From the NCBI GenBank assembly GCA_964019165.1, contig OZ025283.1:13008211-13072210 (forward strand): 64,000 bases of DNA, read 5' to 3'. The DNA comes from Mastigias papua. Taxonomy: Eukaryota > Cnidaria > Scyphozoa > Rhizostomeae > Mastigiidae. Made by a program: the position numbers and the translations under genes. The number at the start of each line of letters is the position of its first letter. Position 1 is the first letter of the stretch. Under the pieces are notes generated by a model that saw nothing but the letters and a program-made list of their open reading frames with translations, was not told the DNA's origin and ran no database searches. Shown in pieces: positions 37,622 to 52,089 of this stretch.

Positions 37622-40213
37622 CGTGTTTAGGGACATATTTGCTGGAAAAAATTAAACATTCATGTTCGCTTCTCGACGTTCATAGCGAGATTATGGCAGA
37701 AATTAATGCAATTGATGCAATTATATTAAATTTGTGCCTTCATAGCTAATTTATTGTTGATAGAATTGATTGATATATATGTGTTGGAGTGCATCGGAAG
37801 TTCATTATTTTGTAGTTAATCATAACGGGGCGTTTGTAATTCCCCTTCCGCAAGTGTAGATCGAGTTTTTGAGTGTGCAAGCATGCTTTGTTGCTTTCAA
37901 TTTAGCTGTTCGTAAAGCTAAATGTTTTTGATGATGTTTTGAAGTTTAGCAATCAAATGGATTGATAAATTTGTTACAGCTTTAATTATATCGCTTACAC
38001 GACCTCATAATAGAGGCATGAATATTTGCTTAATTGTACCAGATTGAACCAAACATGGGAAATCCTTTTTAACTAATGCTTTCATAATCTTGCTACTACC
38101 GAGCTGAATTGTCTATCAAAGATTGAATGGAAATGTTGATATAATATCTTTTGGTTCGATATCAAAGGGTACACTCTTTTCAGAACCAACGATAATTCTT
38201 GCATTTATTAATTCAAGATCGTGAAATTACCAATAAGCAATTTTAAGAGAATGAAATAAAAATTCAAGCAAGCAAAATACGCGTCAAGATTATGCAGAGA
38301 ATTCAACATGGCAACCTGACTTGAACACCCATATTGAAAGGTGTAATGTGTCCTTTAGCTCAAGTATATATGAGAAAGAGAGTGATAGCTGAACTGTAGG
38401 GCATGAATAAAACAACAAAGTAATTTCGTTCTATGTCCATTTGCTGTATGATCACTTTGCGAAGGAGCAATGTGTATGCCCCCTCTCTTGGCCCCTCATT
38501 TACTTGCAAACATGAGAGTGTTGGCATGCAAATGATTAGGACTTAAGTTGACTAGATATGCTTTAAATGTTTACTGAATGCAATCAATAATTCCTATTTA
38601 TTTATGCATTTATCAGAAGTTTTCATTGGCTATGATTTGAGATCAAATTTGATTTATTTGTCTATGCTATCTCTGGTGCGAATTTGAGATTTGATATAGA
38701 AACGAAACTTTGTACGAAATGCACTTGGCTCATATTGTAGAATTTCAACATCTCAAAAAGCAGAAACAGTCCAATAATACTATGAGAGTGAATTCGCACC
38801 CCAGATTCACCACATGACAGACTTTTTGAACAATACCCTAAGGGGCCACTGACATAGTACGAACGCACAAATTTTCGATTATTTTGACCCCCTCCCCACC
38901 CCCTTGCTTGCAAGCATACGCATTTTGAAGCAACCTCGTGTTTGCATATATATTTAACATTTAACATCGCCAATGCTTGAAAACCGCCCTCCAATTGCCC
39001 GCCCCAGCTTCCTAACATGAGGACCATTTTCTAGTGAGATATAAGAGATTCATGAAAAAGCTACTCGTTAAACAAGAATCTACGAGCCTGACGAAAATCA
39101 TGAACAATGCTGATGATCTGTACGGCCTATGATGTAGCAGGAATACTAAGCCGAAGTTCAGCAGGCTCATCAAGCTTCAACGTCAAGCAGTTGTTTTCCC
39201 TTCGGAGGGGCAAAGTTGGGGAGCAGTCTCTCAGCTCAGTCAAGGCAGGCATTGTCTTTGAGTGCTTCTACAGAAACTTTCTGAAGATATATTTCTGCTT
39301 CAAACTGTACAAAACTAGAGCTTCATGCGCTATTTTTTTTCCTTTTAACTGCAATTGGGCTATTTATGATTAGGTCTTAGATAGTTAATTCCATTTTATT
39401 ATTGTAATTAAAGTGCTCTGAAGGGCCCCATTGACAATCAACCTTGCTGAAGGGCAACCCTTAGAATGAAATGAAATGAAAATAAAAATGAAAATAAAGC
39501 AGACTGAACTTCAAAGTAGAAAATTTGAAGATAAAATTTTACATAAATAAGGCCCAATTCTTAGTCTAAGTAAGATTTAAGTATCTGAAATAAATGAAAA
39601 TGTATGAAGTCTCTGTCGATAAATGACGACCAAACCAAATGCATAGGGAATCGATAGAGTCAGATATATATTGTCTATTAGATTTGCTGTACTGCACAAC
39701 ACAAAGCCCAATAGACAGGTAAATTACCCCAATTACTCTTTGAAGGAATGAGGCGATATCAAATCGTTCAGATCTATCTCCTTTCCAATCATATGGTTCC
39801 GGCATGAATCTTTTCATATATTAAAATCAATCGATCAACTTCAGTGAGGAATAAACGTTTTGACGTCATTTTAGCATCCATTCATTTGACGTCATAATAC
39901 AAAGAAGAAATATATGTGCATCAGTTAGTTTAGACTTTCACTCTATTCGCACACAAGTTTCAGATATATCGACGAACGATCGCATTTCAAATTCAAGAGA
40001 TAACTGCTACCATAGATATATATATTTCTTGAAGATCCGAGTTTCGGTGGCAATTTGGGGCAACGATTAATCCGAGCTTCACACAAAACATTTGAGAAAA
40101 GCCGTGACAAACCGAAGAAGATATCGCGGCACAGCTAATAGTCTTCTGGCTTGCACATTGCTCTGAATTATAACTGCCTATTACACTGCAAAAATCAGAA
40201 GCGTTTAAGCAAA
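37622..40213. other. Gene-free stretch downstream of FANK1
   Basis: The first part is presumably the FANK1 3' UTR. Between about 38,850 and 39,030 there is a GC-richer patch with C/G runs, and 39,107-39,260 is also relatively GC-rich. Both look like dispersed-repeat remnants, but I cannot name a family. No splice-consistent exon was recognised. Confidence 0.5.
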
Positions 40214-41027
<814 letters not shown>

Positions 41028-41420
41028 AGGTATGATTTTTCTTGATAGGCTATGCTTTCCAGGCTTGCGTGCAATGCAATTTCTTCTTTAATTTCAAATT
41101 AAAGATCAGACTCTTCATCAAAACTATTTAAAATTCTATTTCAATCTTTATTACAATAACTCATTTTATCTAGAAGAGATTACATTCTATTTGCTATTAT
41201 AAATACAGTACTGATCCCGAGATCAAATTAGGCAAAGACTGTTACAGAGGAAATCTGGGGTGATGGAAAGAAAACCTGCTAGCAAAGGAGTGCATAATTT
41301 GGTTATCCTTCAAAACAATGTTGATCAATAAGGAGTCAAAATAATACTTTTCAAGATGCGCAAGAGAGAAAAGAGAGAATAAGCTTTTATTTAATCATGT
41401 ACACGTAGTTTTAATTAATC

Positions 41421-41955
41421 ATGGATGTGGCCTTTACCCAATCATGATAGCTTTTACCACATCATGATAGCTTTTACCAAATCACGAAAGCTTTTACCAA
41501 GTTATGCCAGCTTTTACCTTTTAGCCAATCATGATATCTTTTACTCAATCATGATAGCTTTTACCCAATCATGATACCTTTTACCCAATCATGATATCTT
41601 TTACCCAATCATGATACCTTTTACCCAATCATGATATCTTTTACCCAATCATGATACCTTTTACCCAGTCATGATAACTTTTACCCAATCATGATACCTT
41701 TTACCCAGTCATGATAACTTTTACCCAATCATGATACCTTTTACCCAATCATGATACCTTTTACCCAATCATGATATCTTTTACCCAATCATGATATCTT
41801 TTACCCAATCATGATACCTTTTAGCCAATCATGATACCTTTTACCCAATCATGATACCTTTTAGCCAATCATGATACCTTTTACCCAATCATGATACCTT
41901 TTACCCAATCATGATAGCTTTTACCCAATCATGATATCTTTTACCAAATCATGAA
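41421..41955. repeat. 20-bp minisatellite, about 26 copies
   Basis: The unit is close to TTTTACCCAATCATGATACC. Copies ending ATACC and ATATC alternate in places, giving a partial 40-bp dimer pattern. The left end is more diverged (ATAGC, CACATC variants), as expected for the older edge of an array. Confidence 0.94.
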
Positions 41956-43029
41956 AAGCACCTATCCATTCGCATGCAAATAATCATAATCAGAGAGAAC
42001 TTCTTTTTCAGGCGTCAAATCAAATCTCTGAAGTAATGATGTAATTTTCGTTTATTTTTCTCACATTCAAATGGTTCAAAGTTTGGTTTAATTATCTGGG
42101 TTTGGTTTATTTCAAGAAATTCACCTCAAAGACTTGAAAAATAAAAAAAAATGTAAAAAATTACAGCATTGTATCAAATGGTATTACGTTGTGAATCTTT
42201 TTAATATTGTTTTAGTTGTGAATTGTAAAAGTAAGTAAATAACAGTATGGGGTGAGACCCAAAGAGTAGAGGATGATGATCCATATATGGCTCTTATGGG
42301 AGATTGTCTATCATTATGCTGAATAGGGAGGCTATGTCCACAATAATATCTAGTAGGTCAAGGTTACAATTTTCGAAGAAATATCGCTAGAGGACCTGGC
42401 AGTGGGAGCAAACTTTTGATGATATTTATATGTATCGCTTTTACAAAGTCACTTCATGAAGTATTAGAATTTTGAAGTGCATGGCAACTGAAGGAATAGC
42501 GGTGAAATTGACACAGCTGATTACACAGCTGATGACGGCAAAAATGAAGAAAAGTAAGGATATTTCTTGCGGCCAGGGCGTAAATTTCTTGGCAATAACA
42601 TATTTATGATCTACAATGACAAATATTAAAGTAGATCAAAACAAAGGTAGGTTGAAACAGATTGCATATGAATACTGAGACTCGCTGTTCATGAAGAATC
42701 ACTTAAAAATTATGCAACTTGTCAGTTGTGCCCAGGCATGATATATCCAAGGGTAAAATGAGAACATAACTATGTGGCTCTTTTGATCATTGAGATGTAA
42801 TGCAAAGAACAATGTGGTCCGATCTTTATCTCACTTAGCAATGATAGATATACAAGCCGAAAAATCTCATTGAAACTTTGGAAAGTCAAGCCAAAGTTTA
42901 GAACTAAAATATACCCAAATGTCTACTGTGCCAGTAAGCAGAGTAGACTCTGTCGCAAAATTCGTGTCTCACTTAAAAGCTTTAAGCATTAGGAACAGAG
43001 GAAAATCACCTACTTAAGAGAGTATGTGA

Positions 43030-43965
43030 TTGAAAGGAAGAGTGGTATCAGCCTAGGTGACGGAAAGGAAGAGTGGTCCAGCCTGAATGAGGGATAGGAA
43101 GTGGTGTAAAGTTAGATTATGGATAGGAAGAATGGCTCCAGCTTGTCAGCTTAGATGGTGGATAGGAAGAGTGGTATTAACCTAGGTGATAGAAAAGAAG
43201 AATGGCATCAACCTAAGTGATGAAAAGAAGAGTGGTTCAATCTAAGTGAGGGATAGGAAGAGTGGTGCCAAATTAGATGACGGATAGGAACTGTGGTGCT
43301 AACTTAGATTATGGATAGGAAGAATGGCTCCAGCTTACCAGCTTAGATGGTGGACAGGAAGAGTGGTACTAGCCTAGGCAATAGAAAAGAAGAATGACAT
43401 CAACCTAGGTGATGAAAAGAAGAGTGGTTCAATCTAAGTGAAGGATAGGAAGAGTGGTGCCAAATTAGATTATGGATAGGAAGAGTTGTGCTAACTTAGA
43501 TTATGGATAGGAAGAATGGTTCCAGCTTATCAGCTTAGGAGGTTGATAGGAAGAGTGGTATTAACCTAGTTGATAGAAAAGAAGAATGGTATCAACCTAG
43601 GTGATGAAAAGAAGAATGGTTCAATCTAAGTGAGGGATAGGAAGAGTGGTGCCAAATTAGATGATGGATAGGAAGAGTGGTGCCGACCTAGGTGAGGGAT
43701 ATGAAGAGCAGTGCCAACCTAGATAAGAGATAGGAAAGATGGTGCCAAATTAGATGATGGATAGGAAGAGTGGTACTTAATCAGATGATGGATAGAAAGA
43801 GTGGTTCCAACTTAGATGATGGACTGGAAGAATGGTGCCAACCTAGGTGATTGCAAGGAAGACCCACCTAAGTTGGAACCCCTCAACCTATTCATCACCC
43901 AAGTTGGAACCACTCTTCCTATTCATCACCTAAGTTGGAGGTACTCTTCCTATCCATAATATAGT
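43030..43965. repeat. 31-bp-type minisatellite with 192-bp higher-order period and terminal inversion
   Basis: The basic unit is about 31 bp, near GGATAGGAAGAGTGGTGCCA plus ACCTAGGTGAT, with some 38-39-bp variants. A block starting GGATAGGAAGAATGG occurs at 43121, 43313 and 43505, exactly 192 bp apart each time, with the same order of variants inside. After about 43,862 the same unit continues in reverse orientation (CACCTAAGTTGGAACCACTC) to about 43,965. Confidence 0.92.
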
Positions 43966-46900
43966 GTGCTACTTTCATCCTGAAACAGCCTATTCCTACC
44001 CTTCGAGGATTTGCAACTGTCTGTCCTGCAAACCCAGTGTCCGACTTCAGGCCTCACAAGGGGTCTCCCAGAATGGCGGGGCAACCAAAGTCAGGCCATT
44101 GATTGTCCTGGCACTGAAAGGCCAAATCTCCAAAATAGCAATGGTAGAAAATGCCAGTGGAAGTCTATTGTGTCTGAATGTCACTATCGTTATTGTAATC
44201 TCAGCTTCTATCTATCTTTTTCATATTTTGCTAGCTTTTCGCCTTCTATTTTCATCCTTAATTGCTTTTCCCCATTTTAGCTCTTTGCTTTTGAGTCCTC
44301 ATGACTTTTTCTCCGTCTTGCATCTTCATAGCTTTTTCTTCTTCTACTCCCCCCTCCTCCTTTCATCTGCAAAACTCTGATTCCTTTATCCAATCTTTCG
44401 TTGATCTGCTTTTGTTGATAGAAGCTTGAGACTTACAAAGTAGTATTGTGTGTGATTGCAAAATATGTCGTGATTGTAGCTGTTATATGTATCGCGTCGT
44501 GTCATGCATATATCTATCGTGTCCTGTCGTGCATATCTATCGTGTCGTGTCATGTATATCTATGCTTTCGTGTCATCTCATGTTCTAACTGTGCTTAAAT
44601 TTGCTTAAATTTTTTTAATTCATCAGTTTCATATTCTCTAATCTTTTCCCTTTACAACGTATTCTAGTATATATTTATTATTAACTTTGTCGCTGTTTGT
44701 TATGTTGTGTTGCACTACTTATTCACTCTTGCTTACTTCTTTCAGCAACTTTCTTGACCACAGAGATTGTCACATTTCCACGCACGTTTCTCCTTAGCTT
44801 TTCACGTCATCTTCAACTCAGTCCTCTCTCTTTCAAGCTCTAATTCTCCTTTCACTTAGATCTGGCTTCAAATTGTCTTTCCATTCTTTTCCTACTTTTT
44901 CTCCTTCACCACCTTATTTTTATTGTGGGAGTCCTTCGTTCGTAACTTATCTTCGTTAGTGTTCCAACAAAAAAGTTGTAACTGGGGCCAAAAATCTGTG
45001 TTTGAATCGTTGTTTTATTCATTATCATTTCATAACATTATTATTGTTTCATTTTTACCACTTTGCAGTTAAGGCAAATCACATAATCTTTGCTTTTGGA
45101 TTAGGCACTTGAGGTAAGTATGGATTTGAATAAGTTTTAACTCCCTTATTTCTTGCTTTTTGTTTACCTATCATTTACCTTTTATCATAAATTATTTATT
45201 ATATTGAAAAATAGGCAGACAGATGAAAAACTTTAATGGTCTTTAATAAAAATGCTAACTTACAAATAAAACGCCACTCTCTTAAAGAAATTATAATAGA
45301 AATAATAGATATTAAAGATTATGAAAGTTAGAATATAAGCTATACAAAATTAATTACATAACGAGTAGCCAAAAATTATAGTACACAAACGTGACATAAC
45401 TTATCATAAAAATACAAATAAATATATATTGAAAAGACATACTTAACTTAATTAAACAATTGACATAAAATAATAATAGCACAAATTGGCAGCATAATAA
45501 ATAAAAACAATTATAAAAAATAACATGGAATTAAAGAAAAACAATATGCATTTATAAAGACAAATAAATTGAAACAAATAATAAGTAGAACTGAATTAAA
45601 GTACAAATCTAAAATCATGTAGACTATAAATCATGTAGATTATAAAGTATATTATGTAAAGGTAATGTGAATCATAAGAATAAATTTTAAAAATAATATT
45701 GTAAAGTAGTAGGCCATTCTGGTTTTTCATCTTTAACTGTTTTGTCATATTATCATTTAGTTCACTTTAGTTCAAGTGCTAAAAAGGTTCAACATTGGTC
45801 CCAATGGCACATCCTCTGCCAAGCTGATGGAGAAAAAAGCCTGGGTGTAGGGCAATACAAGTGGCCAAAACCCCATTCCTCCATCCACCCGGGGGAATGG
45901 GTGGTTCTCCGCTGAACTAGGGGCCTAAACACGAGGCTTGAGTTCTAAGTAGGTTGGCAGGAACAGCAAGCAATGAGAAGGCGAACAAAGAAGAATAAGC
46001 TGTTTGGGGATGAAAGAAGCACTGCAAGGGGAGGAAGAGCCTGGAGCACCTGAGAGGGAATTAAGAAGGGGGCAAGTACCCCCTGGTTTTTCAGAAGGGG
46101 ACTAGGGAGTCAGAACTGGCCTTCTTTGCATGAAACATAGTCATGATATGTGCATTGCTCCGAAGTCCTTGGTTAGTACTATAAACAATACGGTCCCATA
46201 TCATAAGTGAATTCTGCTATGCTCCTGATGATCGTAAAAAGATCAGGAATCGGAGCCTAGCCCATTCATCGTAATCCATGAGATAAGAAGTATTCAATTT
46301 TGCATACCTGAACAATCAAATGGAAGAAATTGAGAATAGTCATACTGAGTATACAGATGATACTATGGATACTATGGATAAGAAGATATAATTGTATGAA
46401 GTTGTATATTAGCAGAAAACGATGGCAAGACGCAGAAGAAAATCCCCCTACAGATGGGTTTATCTACCACGAAAAATTTGGGAACGATTCACGTGACACA
46501 ACTGATGGCACAACAACTCCTAACTGGGCGTTGGTAGATTCACAGAATATTAAAAAACAAACATGCAACTAGCTAAAAACGTCTTTGACATGGGATACCA
46601 TGCATTTCCTTGAGATGATGCTTTTTGGAGGGCATTAGGTCTACTAAAGCAAGTTTATAGCTACACACAATTCATAAAATCGTCATACACCGTAAAAATC
46701 GGTTGCCATACACGTGAAACAAAATTAAAGCTGAAAAGTGTAAATGAAAACCTAGATAAACTGAAGCCTTTTAATCAAGATAAAGGCTATGTATGAACCA
46801 TCGATCATGAGAAGAAAGTCGATAGCTTTGAATATCATCGAAAGGGGGTAGCAAAACACGGCCTAATGAAAAATGAATGAATCAACCGTCTTATTGGGTT

Positions 46901-49900
46901 CTTTACTGCATGAGAATTGCTAGACACTGTAAACTGTTCTGTTTCTGATCCTCAAACTCTCTGGGTATCATCCCATACTGTTATGGATTTACAAATAGTG
47001 ATAAATGTTGTTTTAGTGTTCCTCTGTGTATAAAGATTTGTGGCTTAATATCATTAGATGCATTGTCTTTCAGAATGTTGTCTTGCTCGAAACTTTCCTT
47101 ACGGAGTCTTAGGAGCAGCACCGAGAATGAATGCGTTCGAATTCTTGCGAACTCTCCTTTCTGAAGTCGATAGGTAAGTGCATAGGACAAGGGGGTTTAA
47201 CTTAACTGTCCTTGCTTGGATCATGTGAAGACCCCCATCAGGGGTGCAATTACGAGGGGAGTTCTGGGGGCTAGACCAATGTACTTTTCCTTCAAAAAAT
47301 AGAAATGCGCTTGTTCTTGTACTTGACAGTCTAGAAGTCATCAAAATTCATCCGTTTCTAAACCTAAAAGATATTATTCCAAGCAATATCCTCGTTATAA
47401 ATTTCTAGTACGCCTTTTTATGCATTAGATTCCTGCCCCCGAAAATCCCTCGCCCCTGCCCATCCTGAGCCAAAAATTCCACATATTACATGTCTCTGAT
47501 TCTACGCTCTATTTTCCTTATCAACAACCAAGATCATTCTGATCAAAGGTCGTTTTCCGCTAAGAGTGTCCCACTAAATTTCTTTTATGTTCACATCAAT
47601 TCCTTCACTGACAAACAGATCTTGCGTAGCCCTTGGCGAATGCGATATTTCCTAGCAAGCGCGACCTTCTTTGACAAAGACCCTATCAACCATCTGTCCA
47701 TTAGCAGGATGTGAAAGGAACCATCTGAAATAATGGAAAAACGCTGTAAAAATCCCAGACACGCCCTGATCTAAAAACTTGAGATGATTGTTACCAGAAC
47801 CCATATTTGATATGCGATATAAAATAAAGCCAATTGAATCGGTTCATTTCCGATTGATGTTTCGAGACCAAGAGGTGTATGAAACGTCTCTACTCATCAA
47901 CAATCTTATGGCATGCCACGATGTTATCAACGATCTTATCTTCTTCCAGGTTTTAACTTCTCCTACACTTTTCAATTCTACTCGCAAAATACGACACGAG
48001 CGGCTGACAAGACGATGACTTAATTTCCATCACCTTCTTCTTCCATTCTTAAATTAATGTCAACATAACCGCGAAGACACATAAATGAACATGTGACTGC
48101 TTGTGTTCGATCACCGGCACCTTCAAAATTTATATGGAAGCAGATCATTGCCTATCTGTGACAGTCCCAGGTTGCCTGTGACAGCCTGGCTTCTCCTGGA
48201 AAAACTGAACCTATTCAACTTTTGCGTCACCTACCGACTCATGCCCCCAACGTACGATTCCATGTGACGAAGTTGACAGACGTTAACTGGTAAGGTACTT
48301 GCAAACGCCCGCAGGCAGTTAGACTGCTTACGATCATATGAAAGCCAAGCTTTAAGGTGGTCAAGTATATTCTCTTATGTTCATTGAGAGTAATATTAAG
48401 CATTATAGCGACCCAGACTGGCATTTGAAAGGGAGAAAGTAACACTAGAGGAACTAGAATGTACCAATGCTTGCTTTACATTTTTGGGCATGTCTTTCAG
48501 GGTCTCTAGAAACACATGGTATGTTCTGTTTCTTGACATCTACACTCTCTTTTATAAGAACAATTTTATAAGACCACGAGCCTCAAAATCACGAGCCTCG
48601 TTTTCGACTGATATAAAACATTCAAGCTCTACAATGTTTGCCAAAAGTCCTTGAAACACCCTAAACATCAGCGTGTAAAAAGCGGTAAGTGCATCAAGTC
48701 TTTAAGCAAGGACTATACATCTGTAAGAACGTATATCTTCTATCTTCTGCTAATGTTATTAAACATAATACATGTTTCATAAACACCCAGTGCTGTCTTG
48801 TATATTGTCTAGTGTCTAAATTGCCTACACCCCAATGACTTGAGAACAGGTTAAGGACAATTCAGCCCCAAAATTTTGGAAAAATTAAGAACAGCCAGCC
48901 TTAACCTCAATTTTACTGGTTCTTATGTAAAAAGAGTGTAGCTTCGCTCTAGTCTCTTTCTCAGCTATGTTTTCAGTCTCGTTCTGAAATAGATTAAGAA
49001 GGTTCAATTTGCAAAATAAAGCGTGAAAGACATTGGCACATTTTGCAAGAAACGCCTTACCTTTCTGTCAATGTACCAGGGTATTTTAAGGATGATTTAG
49101 AGCTGGGTATTATTCTCTTGGGTACTAATCCCTGATCTCATGATCACAAGCATAATCCGCTGACACTATTCGTGTTTCGTGGGCACGCATATGAGGAATG
49201 AATGTACACATAATAATGTACGTTAAAGGGGATTCTCCTAACTAGACATCTGATGTAATACGCACAGACAACTCTGAAGAACTGGACAAAGTTTTTAGAA
49301 TTGCAAATTTCGTGTAGAACTGTGCGTTAAAAACCCTGCTATGCTTGTGTAAAACCGTCCAGGTGTATTGACCAGGCATGACTCACTATTGAATCCTGTT
49401 CTCTAAATTCATTGATAAGAGTTTGAAGATCAAACATTTAAGCAGAAAATGCAATTCAGAAGCAATACTGAATAACAAACTAGATGTAGAAAGAAGATCA
49501 ATAACAAATATGTAGGGGATCTTGCCATAATCAAAACTAGGAATTATATAATATCAGCCATTACGTTCATTGAACTGACATAAACCCATACTCAATAACC
49601 AGTTATGCACTGTCGTATATAAATCTATTCTATCAAAGCTATGTTTATGATATTTATAATGAAAATTAAATCTAAATTTCTTGAGCTGAAAAAGGATAAA
49701 GATTTAAATGGAAACAACTTTAAAGGTGTTGATTTTAAATGCTAATTGAATAAAACAAATTGGTAACTGAAAGTTCATCGAGCGATGGGTTCCTGGATAT
49801 GTTCTATGATAAGGAAAGGGGGGCACCAATAGTTCTAGCTACATAAAGTAGGAATACCCCCAGTAATGTTCCTGAATGATGCGAGACAGCCTCTCAAATT

Positions 49901-50382
49901 TCATGTCTAGCTTCATGGAATCGCAAGTGGCCTTAGCCTCGATTATTCTCCTATTGCCGCGTGATTACATGATGATGATTAAGCAAACTGGAGTCCTTTC
50001 ATTAATTAACTCTGGTTTAACTTCTCGATAATCGAGAACCAGGCTGTAAACCCTGAAATGGTGAAGAATGCAGACCGCAAATGGTCTAAATGTACCAAAG
50101 ATCAAAAGAGTACAAAGCATAGAATGAATCATTTTTAGTTTGGCATTGGTCGCAAAGCCAATGTCTACTCGTGATATTTCCTTGTCTTTCTCTACTTATG
50201 AGTGTGGGAATATTTCAGCAGAAAATTTGTCCATCTGCTCAAAACAATGATTAAACTAAGTCTCATAATCCATGATATAATAAAATATATACAATATAAC
50301 AAAGCATGGTAAAATTACTTGTAATGTAATATAATATATTACAACAAAACATAAGTCTATCCCATGTTTCATCGAGAAGCTT

Positions 50383-50472
50383 CATTTCATTTATTTCATT
50401 TAATTCATTTCATTTCATTTCATTTCATTTCATTTCATTTCATTTCATTTCATTTCATTTCATTTCATTTCA
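50383..50472. repeat. CATTT pentanucleotide microsatellite
   Basis: About 15 copies of CATTT. A plus-strand ORF that reads through it (repeating HFISF) is a repeat artefact. Confidence 0.95.
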
Positions 50473-51821
50473 AATATTCAAATAAGTTCTTCTCATACAC
50501 CGATACGAGTGCAGATACCATTAGAGAGGCTGGACAGGTTTTAGAGGAGTGTTTTTTGAGACTAAAGAGCCCAGACACAACCCTTTGGTATATCAGTGCT
50601 ATAGACATTTCTCTATTCTTTCTTATCTTTCTTTTTCTTTGCTTTTTTAGAAGAGATGGTTATTAAGCTGAAAGGTGTATTGCGCTCTTTAAAAATCTTG
50701 ATGGATAACAAAAAATTGAAAAGGTCTTTCTTCTCCCATAAAATGCACTTCTAACCACAACGAAGTGTATGTACTAAGTTCAAATTGGGATGCAACATAT
50801 GCAGAAGTAAATCTAGTATAAACTATAAAGCGGAGAACAATGCTAGAAGTCAGAGTGTATGAGAATAAGTACGAAGGGTAGACAGTGTAATGATTGGAAT
50901 CAAAATTACAAGAGGCGATTTCAAGGAATGGAATCGTTGTGAAGGAGTTAAACTGTTCAGAATGTCCTATCGATTCCTAACGTAAAAATGGAATAAAATC
51001 AATCAGGGAGAAAGACGGCTTTCTTCCAGGGGTCCTATTTTCTGAAAGGGGGCCGTTCTGGTTGTGGTCATTTATTCTTATTAGCTATCAAGTAGTGAGA
51101 CAATGATCAACGGAGTCGCTGCGGATAATAGGGGCCCACAGTAAAAATAAACAGGATGGGCCCGGGATGCGATAGCAACCCGGCATCCCTTGCCAGCCCG
51201 CATCTTACCTTAATGCTTTTAATAGGACAACAGTACTCAATGTGGTGTTTAGTGGAAAATATCTAACTTCTGAGATAAGACGGTACACGCACGATGAACC
51301 CAAACCAATAGCTTAAAATATCAATTCGATACTAGTGCGCTGTCAATAACATCGAAAGACAAAAGGATATTCAGCAAGAACTTGAATAATAAAGTGGGAT
51401 TTCAAAGAAGGATTTGGTTGCTATGAGATGGAAGCCTTCAAATTTGTCTAAAATCTGACAGGACGGAACGATCTAAAAAGTTTTTTTCTATGTTAGTTGT
51501 GTTGTACCCACTGTCAGTTATAGAAGGTCACAGTTGTAAGGAAAAATCATCGTAGCAAGGGGTCTTTGATAAAATGCGATGTGATTATTCATCTCATCGG
51601 ATCCTCTCCAATCTCAGCAAGTCTTAACCAATCAAAAGCCAGTTTAAGTCTTTTACTTGTAAACTAGAAATCAACATTCTAAACATTACAGCCTATGAAC
51701 TATTATTACCAATTCTTTGGTGTTTTGTCGGCTTTTTAGGTCTTTTGTTTTCAATTCAATGCAAGGTACTATCTGTGCGTGCGCTTGGTACATGCGTTCT
51801 CTTAGGTTTCTACATAAACGA

Positions 51822-52089
51822 TGGCCTAAATAAACGGGGGGGGGGGGTCGGGAATATCTCTAAAATCTAATGAAAATTTAGCTGTCAACTGCTGCGTCTG
51901 AAAAACGACAAATCACACCCATTTGGTGAAAGAAACACTATCACTTAGTGAAAAATGCTTTTTCTCAAGCAAAACTGTTAAAAGTCATTTTTCGTTCCTT
52001 GAAATATCCGGAGGGTCCCAATAAGCTCCGATGGGGGTCGGAATAGACCTGAAAATTAATAAGCGCACCGCCCCCCGTTTATTGGGCCA
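51822..52089. mobile_element. Probable MITE with about 20-bp terminal inverted repeats
   Basis: The left end TGGCCTAAATAAACGGGGGG and the reverse complement of the right end (TTGGCCCAATAAACGGGGGG) match over about 18 positions. The element is about 268 bp with G/C runs inside and no coding capacity. A target-site duplication is not obvious, so superfamily assignment is open. Confidence 0.6.

Noticed and set aside
45850..46130. Possible further SINE (an A-box-like TAGTTCAGCGG on the minus strand)
   Set aside because: No B-box-like sequence at a suitable distance was found, so I do not list it as a SINE.
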